From Cymodocea nodosa (taxonomy: Eukaryota > Streptophyta > Magnoliopsida > Alismatales > Cymodoceaceae), in assembly GCA_036874045.1 (NCBI GenBank), contig CM072342.1:3618501-3682500 (forward strand): 64,000 bases of DNA, written 5' to 3'. The translations under genes and the position numbers were made by a program. Below are positions 46,748 to 57,959 of the stretch, one piece after another. Below the pieces are notes generated by a model, which was not told the DNA's origin, made no database searches, and was given only the letters and a program-made list of their open reading frames with translations. Positions within the stretch are counted from its first letter, which is position 1; each line of letters opens with the position of its first letter.

Positions 46748-47523
46748 ATGGACGGTGCAAAGGAAACGGCAGCAAGCGATCCAACTGTTCTCTCTCGTCT
46801 GCAACGTCTCGATGCCGTGGTAGGTGGCGCCTCGTCCATGTGTATATTCTCCATTAATCCTCGACAACGCGAAGGTGTTCCTAAACCTAGGTCTTGCCTC
46901 CGGTCAGATGGCTTATCTGGACGGAATATGGGGACGCAATAGGCCGGGGACCAGCCCTCGTCCGTCGTCGAGCGTCGACGCCCCCGTCGGAATCGGCCGT
47001 GGCGGCGTCGATTCGTCGGCGAAGGGCCTTCGACCAGTCGACGACGATGCGATGGTTGAGGTGAGGGCGAAGGGTAATCTCATCGACCGGCTCGGGCGGC
47101 TGGAAGAGCATGTTCTTCAGGTATATATATATATATGCTGGGGAAGGGTGGGTTTTTTTTTTTAAAAAGGTAACTTTTATAGAAAAGTACAATTAATTCT
47201 AAGTTGATTTTTAATATATTGGCATTCATTTGACATTGACATTGATCGTATGTGTGTGTCGGTGTGTCTAGTTAATAAATGGAATGTAGTTGCACGGTAG
47301 TAGTGGTGCGGGAGAAAAAATTAAACGCCCTCTCTTGCATGTGTTTCAAGATTCTGGGTGGGAGATTCCAACTGATGAATGACCATCATGTCATCAAGAT
47401 TCACGCTAATTTATCTCCAACTTTGGGTTTTGATTTGATTTTATGCAGCTAAGCTTGCAAACCGAGGGAGAGATGAGAAGAAGACCGGGTGGGAAGAAAC
47501 ATGGCATGCAAGGGAAGGTGTGA
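46748..47523 (+). CDS. Small plant protein of unknown function, 119 aa
   Basis: Three exons, 46748-46819, 46908-47120 and 47449-47523, have GT-AG introns of 88 and 328 bp, all phase 0. The N-terminus MDGAKETAASDPTVLSRLQR continues LDAVMAYLDGIW across the first junction. A Ser/Pro/Gly-rich linker follows, then MVEVRAKGNLIDRLGRLEEH, VLQLSLQTEGEM and a basic tail RRRPGGKKHG. From memory, plants have a family with the same plan (DPTV-SRL-RLD near the start and KG-LIDR-x-LE-RVL-L near the end), without a known function. The second block could form a short coiled coil. A TATA-like GTATTTATAC lies at about 46626-46635, 115 bases upstream of the ATG. The 47449 exon could alternatively be 3' UTR if the first reading-through stop is used. 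Confidence 0.75.
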
Positions 47524-48480
47524 AGACTTTGGTGGTCAAATCCCATGGGAAGCCCTAGACCTTTCCATTCTCTTGGTTGGTTTGAGATGCACATGCATGT
47601 CATCGGTCTCATCTGTTTTATTTCAGAAAAGGCAAAGGGATATACATGAGATCACTGTGCTCTGCTTTGCTTACTAGAATCGTCGTCATATGCCGTGCAT
47701 CACCTTAATTTTTGTTTGTACGTTAAAACAAAAATTAAGATCATTATCATGTCATAAATTCTAAATGGAATTTTTGACTCCTCCAATTAATTTTTGGCTT
47801 GATGATTAACTTCAGTAAATCTTTTATTATTGGTAATAATATTAATGATGCTTCTCTTGCCTCCTGTTCAACATCCTAGGCTGCAAGGAACAAATGCTTC
47901 CCCTTCCCTATTTAGACCTACTTCTTCGTAATGATTGGTCCAAAGTTATAGATAAAATCACAGTAAATTGGTTGACATAATAAGTTTTTATTTTGGGGAG
48001 AAAGACTTATCTGTTTAAATTTGGTTCTCAACCTTTTGCCTCACAGCTCTTCACTTACCTATCAAAGCAGAAAAGCATATTGATAAATTGAGAAAAAAAA
48101 ATTCTTTTGGGAATTTTTTTATTGATGTTACCTAAGCATCCTCTTTAGAATGGAATGGGGTAATATCAATAGACTAAATTTTTTTTGAGGTTTGGGTGGG
48201 TATCTTTAATTTTAGAATTTTTTTCTTGTACTTAATTTGCAAGGAAAATTAGTTTGGTCCCTTCTCCAAAGTTGTAAGTACCAACTCTAGATTGATATTA
48301 TTAAAGACTTACATTTTACTAAAAATGGATTCAATCCTCTAATAAATCTTCGGCTAAATAAGTTTTCAACACATTTTTGCTTTCCAAATTTTCAATGGAA
48401 AATCTAATATTCTTTGGAATAATTCCTGGAATGGCAATTGTATTCTGAAGTATAATTTTCTCACCCCAACTTTAATATAT
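47524..48480. other. 3' UTR and intergenic DNA, nothing recognised
   Basis: AT-rich sequence following the small-protein gene. No coding domain, terminal repeat or RNA structure was recognised. Confidence 0.5.
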
Positions 48481-49073
48481 CCACCTCTTGATCAAAAGAA
48501 TTAAAAAAAATGCGTCGTCCAGATGCACGCACAGTAACCACAGGAATATCTGGAAACGTATTACCGATGTCTTTTATTTGAAACTACTGGATTGAACGTA
48601 ACAATAAGGTTTTTAATCATTCTGTTAAGAATATTAACTTAATATTTGAAGGTATTGTTTTACCAAGTTATTTTTGATTAAATAATCTGGAGATTGAACC
48701 AAATTAAAAATGTTTAGGCTAATTAAATCGTCCGGTAGCTGATAAGGTACCTCACCTTACCCCCTTTGACGGATCCTGCGAAGTTGGTTGATTAGGAAGA
48801 AAATAATTAAGCTTCGTTTCTTAAACTTTGTTATCATTGTTCTTCGTCTTTTAATCTTCTACTGAGATACTTTCAACATTGTGACCATCGATGTGTAGTT
48901 AGTGTTTTATTATATATTAATATATCTCGTTACCGGAAAAACCAGTAACTACGTTGGCCACACTTGAAGTGTCGTCTGGATGCGAAGTCAAGCATGACAG
49001 GTGGACACTAATCACATTAGCGTATGGTTACACTCGGACAAGCGAAGCCAGATCAGTCGTCAAGGGCAGAGAC

Positions 49074-50557
49074 ATGGAGATGGGAGGAGCAGAGGCTAAC
49101 GGGAGGGTGATGGCGGGAGAAGAAGGAAGGGAGAAGAGACGGCAGCAGGCGATCGTCAAGGTCAACCCGAAGCCCAGCAAGGGACTGGTGCCGGCGTTGG
49201 TCGATCACATCCAGAAAGTAAAATAGATATCTAATAACTCATCTACCCATAGAACATAAGACATACTCATGTAATGGCATCAGTGTTAATAATTTCTGTT
49301 TGTAAATTGTTTTGTCTGTTTCAAAGGTACTTTGTAATGCAGGATGATTCATGGTCTGCATATAAAAGATGGCAAAGCAACCTATGTTTCATGTTATGTT
49401 AAGACATCTTGCCTTCAACAGAAGGAGTACTTTGGATCGCCAAAGTTTATGAAGTAATCGTCAGCCATTTTTAAAGTTTGCAGCCTTTGTTCATTCACTT
49501 ATCTTTTTACTTAATGGTAAATTTCCAAAAGACATTAGTTCTTTTCCTCTATTATTAACATTTTGAAGCCTTTGCTCCAATGAAGTGCTATATTAATCTG
49601 TGAATTTCCCACTGGAATGTTATTTATATTCACCACAATTTATTGTTGTTATACATCAGGAAGCATTATTTTACATTGAATGAGAAACACTCCATTCCTC
49701 ATAAATTTGTCTTTTAGTTCTATAAAATGCATAAGGATTTTAATGATACACAGTTTTGGAATATTTCAAAGTATTGTGATTCTGTTTTGCATCTTCTTTG
49801 GAATCATTTCATAGGATGAAATACTTTAGTGCTGGAAACATTTTGAAAAATCTCCTGTAGGTCGTTTTAAGGAATAAGAATTATCTAGAAAGGAACGTCA
49901 GCAAGATTACTCTAGTCTAATTATTATATTTCATTTAAATTTCCTTTTTTATAATAAAATCCTTGTAAATACTACCCTCCACTTTGGAATACATGTTTGT
50001 TCATTCCAATTTTGTTTTCAGCTTGGAGACCTCAAAGGGATGCTTGGGCTATTCTCAGTCTATTTGCAAAAGCTTCAAGTAAAACTGAAAGTTGTAGATG
50101 TATCATATGGAGCAGGGACAGGTAGCATTGTTTACTTCAAATGAAATTCATATGCTATTTAAATGACTTCCCAATATAACGGGAGAATATCCTGCAAAAA
50201 GCATATGATTTAAAGATTGCTGATTTCAGGCAATACTGCTACTGTGTACCATTATGGGAAAGTTTTGGCTCTGTGTGAGGGGGATAAACCTTGTAAGTTC
50301 TTCATGGTATCCTTACTACTAGGGAGTTATCTGGTATAAATCTCCTTGGAGGTGACTATACACTTATTATGTCTTCACAGTATTATCATTGTTGATTTGC
50401 AACAAATTATGTTATGATCTACTGCATTCCAAAACTGTTTCGACAGATGCTGTGCGAATCATGGAAGATGGTGATCTGCAGACACTAGGAATGATAGATT
50501 ATGACAACCGACTTTCTCACAACTTCACTGCACATCCAAAAATTGATCCACGAACAG
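49074..50557 (+). pseudogene. CCD1 copy A: carotenoid cleavage dioxygenase 1 pseudogene, 5' half
   Basis: This is a truncated, decayed paralogue of the copy at 57960. Exon 1 (from ATG 49074, [10 protein letters not shown]) reaches VDHIQKVK and then hits a stop, because about 1.4 kb (rest of exon 1, exons 2 and 3, part of intron 3) is deleted; the join is at about 49217-49225. Exon 4 (49343-49454) survives, but its donor reads AAG|TAATC where copy B has AAG|GTAATC: one G is lost. Exons 5-7 (50022-50121, 50230-50292, 50447-50557) remain open and in phase. They carry replacements such as Cys for Arg and Tyr for His ([29 protein letters not shown]). The first iron-ligand region (TAHPKIDP) is in exon 7. 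No later exons were found before the next duplication unit. It cannot encode a working enzyme. Confidence 0.9.
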
Positions 50558-51613
50558 GTAAAAGCAAAATGATCCTGTTGTTTTTATTTATTATTATAGG
50601 ATGGGACTGGTACCCTCGTAATATTATCGCACTTGAAATTGGCACCACAGCTACTTGACCAAAGCCTTTGGCAAAATCGGAAATACCTCCCTTTTAACAT
50701 CATAATTTTCAAAAGTTTTCAATCTAGCATGGAAGAAACAAGTCATCATGGTATGAAGCACCATGAAGCCAGGTGACTTGGATACCTAGGTGTTATGAAC
50801 AGATGGTGCATACACAATGGCACTCAATGTAAACCATCTTCCATACTAAATGATATTGAAAATCACACATAAAATCTGCAGAAAATGTTTTCTCAGTGAC
50901 TTTTTTTGATGTCAATAATAATAATAATATTAATATTATAGATATTACTATTATTATTATTACTATTTTAGATATTTGTAGATCTACCAGTAGTATTACA
51001 ATCGACCATGTCATCGCCACCTTTCTCATTCTTTTCCTTCTCCACCATTATTTCTACTTGTTGCCATCGCTATCTTTTCTATTTCAAGTAAATAGGGAAG
51101 GAATGATAGACAATGTTGGGTGGAGCTGGGAGCAAAGGAGGGGTTGGGCCTTATATGATCATTAATCAAAGGAGTCCTTAGAGGAGAGCATGAAGAGGAG
51201 TTCAAAGGTTTGGTGGCAAAGTAACTAGTAGCACCTTCACTGGTTGGTGGAGGGGCACCATGCTAGGTAGAGACTTGATCTGTCTATAAGAGGATGCTCC
51301 AATGTAGCCTTTAATGCTTGCTCAAAAGGAATGGACAGGGAGGCTCAAGAAGGATGCCATAGGTTAAAGGAAGACAGTAACCCTAGTTGTTAGAGTGTAA
51401 CATATGCAATTGATGGGGAGGAGGATATCATGGTGGAAGAGGCAAAGTAGATATGGTGTTGGGTGGAGGACGTCATCTAGGAGAGGATTTAGATAGCCAT
51501 AAAGGTGGATTCATGAGACCCATTTTGGATTTAGAAGTTCATGGGCCTAACTTGAGTGTAATTAAGAAGGGTCTATCCATGCTTGGCTAAATAAGGAGGA
51601 TGGTATTGTTGGT
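50558..51613. other. CCD1 copy A intron-like DNA downstream of exon 7
   Basis: Collinear with 60810-61862 of copy B. It includes an (AAT/ATT)n microsatellite at about 50922-50968. The expected next CCD1 exon (beginning around E-M-F-T-F-G-Y in homologues) was not seen. Confidence 0.6.
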
Positions 51614-53663
51614 TGTTTATAATGAAAAAGTGCATAATATTAACAGTTAACTGATGGTTAATTGCATAATATTTAGCTTATCATATGAGAATTAAACTAT
51701 TTTGTTATAAGTATACTGTTATATGCTTTAATGAAAGAATCTGTTTAATTTCGAGGAATTAATGTTAATTTAGTGCATTTCTGAACTGTCGGTAAATTAC
51801 AGGTTATGAAATTCTTAAGTATCCGAATTTTCTGTTATTTCGGACAATTATGTTTAACGTATCGAAGAGTTATGTTTAAATTACCGAATAGTTATATTTT
51901 AAAAGAATATTTTATTATTTCTTGAAGTACACGTGTCGAAACTATAATGCATGACTTAAGTGGACTTTCGGTAAGTTATCTCTAACTATTCGAAATTGCA
52001 GTTGTGCATCGGATAGTTAGACTTGTAACTCTTCGAAATATTTCTTTATTATAAAACTGCTGATGACAAGTGTCGTGATCTGGAAGATTGACTTAAGTTA
52101 TATATCGTTGAGTTATCTGTAACTATCCGAAATGCATCTAGGCATCGGATAGTTAAGTTTGTAAGTATCCAAAATGCACCTGAGCATCGGATAGTTAAAT
52201 TTATACACGTGTTTTATAGTTAAATCAACGAAGCAAATCTGCTGAGTTATCTGTAACTCCATAGACCATTTATTTTCTAATATGCCACTGTAGTAGTTGC
52301 AGGAATAGAACAGTTGGAAGAAAAAAAACCACAATCATACGTATCACGTAGGAATTCACTCGTCGAAGGAAGAAGAAATCATCGTCGTTGATATGAATGA
52401 AGGAAATCTAACCGATCATTCAAGCAGAAGTAGTTACCATTGAAAAAATATAAAAGAAAAGAAGAAAAAAAGCAGTAGGGTGGTGGCCGATGGGTGTGGT
52501 CAGTGTGTGCAGAGGAGGATCACTGAGCTTTCTACAGGCAGCGTTAGTAATTCTTTAAAGTACCACACCAACCATCACCACCACCACCATAATCACCAAC
52601 CATCAGAGGTCTGTGAGGATACTTTCCTGATGTCGGGTCGATTCCGAGCCAAACACAGTGTCTGACAACCACTGTGAGGAGTAACCGTGTCGCGGGAAGG
52701 GAAATCATTTTCACCAAGCACCGACTCATATCTCAGGAGATCGTAAAGCTTTTAGCTTTGGCTTCGGGTTGATGCCTGCATGTTGAAGAGGAAATCATCT
52801 TGTAATTTTGGACTCGCGATTCTATAGGGAGAGTAGATAGAATTGTAAGTGGTTTAATTTTTAGTGTTGTAATCGCATCGCATGTAGTGACAGAAGTATT
52901 TACTGTCGACTGAGATTACTTTACATTTCACCTTTCGCCTATTTTCATGCTCATATCAAAACAAAAATATCAAAAACAACTTATCTGTGTTTGTATTTTG
53001 TATTTGGGTATTGTATTGCTTATTTTGTATCGTGATTAATGTTATTTTTGTCAGTGTTGTGATTATTTTATATTTGTTTTAGTTTTACAATTTACTGAAA
53101 TTGGTTCGTTCAATAGACTTAAAGATTTTAATGGTTACTGTTTGAATTATCTGAATATTAGTATTGCTTAATGATAAATCCAGTGTTTACTAACATTAAA
53201 AAGCTTAATTGATGTTATTTACAATCTATGAAACTGCCTAATGGTTGGCTGAATTTCTCTGTAAATAGCAGTATTAAATAGGAAAGACATACTTGTGGAG
53301 TTAACTTAAGTCCACGAAGTTAGTCCGTTAAGTTAGTCATAACTCAACGAACTTAGTCCATTGAGTTAACTATAACTCAACGGAGAGCTTATTGAATATA
53401 TAAATTTGATTGTTAAAAACGAAATAGTTCGTAATTCTTAAGCAATTCTCTGTGGGATCGACCTGTACTTGCACACTAATACAATAGACATTATGCACTT
53501 GTAGTTAAAATACAAATTGGAATTAATATCTAATTTGTGTGAAATGTTGTTTGTTTAATTCTAAAAAGGAATTTAGTGATATAGGTATAAAGATAAATTA
53601 ACTAAGTAAAAATAGAAGTTAACAAATCTAAATTTTTTTAGCGTCGTGCTAGAGATCCAAACA
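51614..53663. mobile_element. 2.05-kb solo-LTR-like insertion with TTGGT target duplication
   Basis: It starts TGTTTATAATG, ends GATCCAAACA (TG...CA with short inverted ends), and is flanked by TTGGT at 51609-51613 and 53664-53668. Copy B lacks it at the matching site (about 61860-61870). There is no coding domain and no internal second LTR. Near the right end, TTCTCTGTGGGATCGACCTG at about 53447 resembles a block I know from LTRs of Athila/Tat-type gypsy elements. A possible TATA box (AAAAATATAAAAG) lies at about 52445. Imperfect repeats with ATCGGATAGTTA units lie at about 51960-52205. Orientation is probably +. This looks like an LTR left after LTR-LTR recombination. Confidence 0.78.
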
Positions 53664-54184
53664 TTGGTTGAACCTTTTTAAATCAAGAAGGCAAGCATAG
53701 TGGCTTGAGGAGTAGTTGGGTTTAAGTAGTTTGAGTTTAGTATGAAAGGTGAGTGATTGCATTTTGGGCCTAATTGAGGCCTTAGATCACTAATGACAAG
53801 GGGGGCTCAAGCCCATCACGGTCCACCACTCTCAACCTACCATATCATTATATGTCCCCTAATCATGCAAGAGAGTTGTGGTCCTTCGTCCTTGTCATAT
53901 GAGAGTTGTAGTCTCCCTGCTTCAACTACATGGGAGTTGATTGTTGACAGTGTTTGTTGTCAGAAGCTTGTTAATGAAGGTGATGTTCAACAAGTGCATG
54001 GAGGTGTGGAAGCTTGTCAGTTTCAAGGGCTAGTGATGTTGATGAATTAGGGAGTGGTTGACTATTCCAATCCAAAGGCTTGATCACTCATCTTCTAATC
54101 CATCTTGTCTTCTAGATGGCCACCTTAAAGATGTTTGGAATTTGTGAAATAAGATGATTATCAAAAGAGAAAGGTAGTCTGTGG

Positions 54185-54562
54185 GTTTAAGTCATTGAGG
54201 CAGGGACATGGTAGGAGACCTTGTCAAAATGTTTCACACCTTTAGAAGAGCAACCAATGCCATCGGTAACTTTTCTTGCCATACAAGATTTAGAGTGGGA
54301 GATGGCAACAAAGTTCGTTTCTGGACAGATAGGTGGTTGATGGTATCTCAAATTTCTGAGGTCTTCCCTAACATTTTCAAGTAAGATAATAATCCTAGGG
54401 ATAAGGTATCAAATGTTGGTATGCACACCCCAGCTAGGACCATAGAGACAGGGAGATTGAACAGGTGGCTGTCCTGCAGAATGCTGCAGTGTTTTAATAG
54501 AGTCCTGCACATTGGATGACGTCATCTTCTCAGCCAAACATTTTTCAAACTTTGGGACAGGT
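54185..54562 (+). mobile_element. LINE fragment (zf-RVT-like region), copy A
   Basis: Plus-strand reading gives FRRATNAIGNFSCHTRFRVG, then DGNKVRFWTDRWLMVSQISE and VFPNIF. This is the C-terminal region of plant L1-type LINE ORF2 (RVGDG-x-x-x-RFW-D-W). It is collinear with copy B, from which about 400 bp are missing here. Confidence 0.7.
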
Positions 54563-55709
54563 TGTTTAAGCTATATTTACTAGACTATGAGGAGATCGCA
54601 ACCACCACTTACTCCTCTTATCACTGGAAGAAGTATGATGGTGGAGATAGAAGCAACAAACAAGGGAACGACAATGACGAATGGGATAGACGACACGAAC
54701 GAAAGGGCAGATGTTGGAAGGCTCAACCTACTAAGCAAGTAGATTGCAATGACAAATTATGAGGAGATTGTGACAGATCGTGACAATGGATGAGTGACGA
54801 CAAACCGTGACAATGGACAAGTGATGACGAACCGTGACGATGGACTGCAACAATAGATCGTGAGGAGACTGCAACGACAAATGAGGGATGACGAACTACG
54901 AGAAGATGAGCGTCGGGCGTCAAAAGAAGTTTTAAAAATTAAATTCTGACCTTTTAGATTAAGAATTTATTTTTTCAACTTTTTATAATTTATTTTCGTA
55001 CAAACACCTTGTGACTAAGAATCTAATGAAAAAAAATTTTAATTTTATCAAATTGTATACAAACCTCACCTAAATGAGAACAAGAATCTTTCATCTTATG
55101 GTCATCATACCGGGTGCATTCCAAAAAAAGAGTAGATTCGTCAAAAAGATGTAAAAATTAGAAAATATGGAGACAATCCTAGTCATTATGTTCCAAATTA
55201 GAGAAGCCTCAGCAATCCTTTTATTTAAGAGACGACCGACACTTTGTTATCAAAGAATTTTGCTTTAATAATTTCACACCAAAGAGTATGTGAGTTGTTT
55301 TCTAAAATACGTCAGGCAAGTTTATTTTTTAAGGCAAGAGAGCAAGTACTTAAGTTAATAACATTTAAGTCACTGCATTTCTTCGACACACAGACGGCTC
55401 TCCAATATACCATGTGATAGTTGAGATTACCATGCTGGTTAAAACTCTACAAATTTCTTTTTCTAATCTTGTCAATAGCTTAATTAAATCACTTTAACGT
55501 ACCGACAGGAGTAAAACATGAAGATAAAAAGTAGAGATTGAGGATAGGATTGATTAATCTACCTCAGTTTAATGAAAATTTATGAATGACCTTAAACCCG
55601 TCTCAATTTTTTTTTTTTTAATGTATTTCTTGTGGACTATCTTCTCGTCTGCTATTTCGTTGTCTTTTTTTGGTCGGTGCCGTATCGTCTGACCTTTGCT
55701 TCTCCTTTG
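54563..55709. other. Spacer between the duplication units
   Basis: Unique to this position. It contains three imperfect 27-bp tandem units at about 54779-54860 (core CGTGACAATGGA). The rest is AT-rich and unrecognised. Confidence 0.5.
54750..54900. repeat. 27-bp minisatellite-like repeat
   Basis: CGTGACAATGGA-type cores start at 54779, 54806 and 54833, exactly 27 bases apart. Weaker GACGA/GATCG-related units lie on both sides. Confidence 0.65.
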
Positions 55710-55859
55710 TCCAACTTCAACATATCTCCACCTCTTTATCAAAAAAAATGTCTGACCCACAAGTACTGGAAGTATTGGCCACACATGGATACGTCGTGCG
55801 GATGCGAAGACAAGTATGGCATGTGGTCACTTGTCACAATAGCGTACGGTTACGCTCGG

Positions 55860-57912
55860 TGTTACCAGAGATTGTGAAGATAACCGTGAAGACATCGAAG
55901 ATCACGAAGACGTGGGAACAGCAGAAGAAAAGAACAAATATTGTGGAGACATAGGAACTTCGAAAGGAAAGAATAACGAAGATCATAGAAATACTAAATC
56001 ACTGTCTAATGGTATTAATTTCTTTGATGTAACTCTTTCCAAATTTTCGAGTACAAGTCCATACCTATGACAACGTCATAAGTTATTACGTAAAAATCGA
56101 GATGCATAATTAACTCTTGTATTTTGCCCACAATACCTTTATACGTTTCCATGCAAGACATTGTATGACCGTTGCCTCCTTAACGGAGAATTTGTGTGAC
56201 ATGGTAATGGGTCATTTAGCTTGTTGAGTAAATTCTTGAGATAAAAATTTGTGAGTGCTTTTAGTGTCAGTAAGTATTAGGATTCGCATATTGTTTAATC
56301 CATAGAAATGCATGATTTTAGATACCACGCTTCCGTCGATAGTATGTAGTGAAACTACTGGCCCATTGTCTTCTTAATTCTTGTGATCTGCACTATCTTC
56401 TTCCTCTCATTCGACAAGTTGAATGAGAAATGCTTCTCCTCTCTTACAGTGATGGTCTTGTACCCATCTCTTGTCACAGTTGAAGCACAAACCTTGTTGC
56501 TTATGTTGTTCAAGTGAGCTCCTCTAGAATGAGAAATGCTTCTCCTCTCTTACAGTGATGGTCTTGTACCCATCTCTTGTCACGGTTGAAGCACAAACCT
56601 TGTTGCTTATGTTGTTCAAGTGAGCTCTTCTAGTGAATATCTTCGAACAGGTGGTCGACGTATGAGTGGATGGCACGGGGGGCGTCAAAAGTGACAGTGC
56701 TTGAGGTGCGAGAAGTAACTCTCGTCTCTCGTTCGGCATGTGACAAATACGACGTTGTTCCCTCACCTTGAGATCTTGGAATAGAACGAGCTCTATGACC
56801 TCTCTTAGTGAATGGAGATGAAATGAGCGAACGTCACATTGTAGCTATAACATAGTTCACTAAGGTAGAGATTGAGCTATTTCTTTTCTTCCAAAGTTAT
56901 GTACCTGGTTGTTTAGTCTCTCGAAAGATCGATGATAATCATCAAGGTCTCCATCTTGCCTTAGTTTGACTAGAGTTGCCATGGTGTTTTCTCTCTTAGT
57001 ATCAAGACAAGCGACGACCACCTCTGCCAACTATTCCCACGATAAGTCCCACTAACTAGATGTGAACCAAAATCATTCAAGAGCGACAGACACCATCGAA
57101 ATGGTACGCCGCCACCGTCACCTTCTATTCTGGTGTTACTTCATGGAAGCGAAAGCACCATTCTACCTTATACACCCATGTCATTGGATCTTGACCTCCA
57201 TCAAACATCGGAGATTTTTGGAAAAGAGGCCTCTCCTTCCATGGTTCTCGAGAATGTACCTTCTTGAATCTGGTAAAACTTAGGATGAGACGATACCTTT
57301 GAACCTTGCAATTGCTGACTAAGCTTTGAGATTTCACCTCTCAAACATTGCACCACAACCAATAATTATTGTAGTAGATCTCGTCGATTTATGTCTATCT
57401 CCGCACGCAGCATTGCTAGTTCGTCCTCCAGAAGCTTCTGGAATGCGTCCATCTCAGTCGTTCTCATCGTACTTTCTAAATCGAAGCGCTTTGATATCAA
57501 TGTCATCGATACTTAGTTCACTTGACAATGTACCTTCGTCGGCAGCCTATCGACGAGTTGTTAAAGCTGTTGTAAATGAATTTTTAAGGTGAAAGATGAT
57601 GCATTAAAAATCATTGAATATAATTCAGTAGAATAGATTTTCTCAAAAAGGATATAATCTACTATTCCTGGTACCTTCCTCCGTGAGTTGAGGTCTTGAT
57701 TGCCGAGTTTCTTATATCCGTCAGTTCATGTTGCCTTACAGTATTCTCAATCTAGTTGCCGACAAATCCGACAATCATAGATAAACCTATCAATTAAATA
57801 TTAACATCAAAGATAACATTAGACGGGTTTCTGTGATCTTCATTGTACGATCCCTATTCTTTCCGCATCTTCGTGATCTCCAGTGTTTTCGTCTTCACGA
57901 TCTCCGGTAACA
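55860..57912 (-). mobile_element. Deleted Ty3/gypsy element inserted just upstream of CCD1 copy B
   Basis: Ends are TGTTACCAGAG (left) and CTCCGGTAACA (right), flanked by CTCGG at 55855-55859 and 57913-57917. Copy A has the single, uninterrupted CTCGG at 49033-49037. On the minus strand a primer-site-like TGATATCAAAGCGC lies at about 57501-57488. The gag block is at about 57260-57130 (PMFDGGQDPMTWVYKVEWCF), a CCHC zinc knuckle near 56480 (CFNCDKRWVQDHHCK), and a start of protease-like sequence at about 56350. The remaining pol domains are absent and stops occur throughout. I could not align two clear LTRs, so the element is internally deleted and its ends are strongly diverged or rearranged. 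Confidence 0.78.
56421..56633. repeat. 106-bp tandem duplication in the gypsy zinc-knuckle region
   Basis: GAATGAGAAATGCTTCTCCT starts at 56421 and again at 56527. The two units are almost identical, with few substitutions, so the duplication is recent relative to the rest of the element. Confidence 0.9.
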
Positions 57913-57959
57913 CTCGGACGGGCGAAGCCAGATCAGTCGTCGAGGGCAGACAGACGGAG

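Larger units (their letters stand above)
48480..54562 (+). repeat. Segmental duplication, copy A
   Basis: This block aligns collinearly with 55710-63211. Shared stretches include the upstream flank (TTGGCCACAC, GGATGCGAAG), CCD1 exon 1, exons 4-7 with their introns, and all downstream DNA to the LINE fragment, ending at GGACAGGTTGTTT. Copy A differs by an insert at about 48515-48950, a deletion of CCD1 exons 2-3, the solo-LTR insertion 51614-53663, and two smaller deletions near 53765 and 54165. Confidence 0.88.

Noticed and set aside
48954..49226. Longer open frame starting MATLEVSSG upstream of the CCD1 copy A exon
   Set aside because: The extra N-terminal part lies in flank that is also present, and not coding, upstream of the gypsy insertion in copy B. 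The conserved part begins at MGGAEANG.
50389..50658. Open frame running past CCD1 copy A exon 7
   Set aside because: Only 50447-50557 is exon. The continuation after the GTAAAAG donor is intron read-through, and it is the same in copy B.
55860..57912. Interpretation as a DNA transposon with terminal inverted repeats
   Set aside because: The ends are inverted (about 21 bp), but the 5-bp target duplication, gypsy gag block, zinc knuckle and primer-site-like sequence favour an LTR element with lost or diverged LTR parts.
57843..57959. In-frame extension upstream of the CCD1 copy B start (MYDPYSF...)
   Set aside because: This stretch is mostly the end of the inserted gypsy-derived element, so it is not ancestral CCD1 coding sequence.
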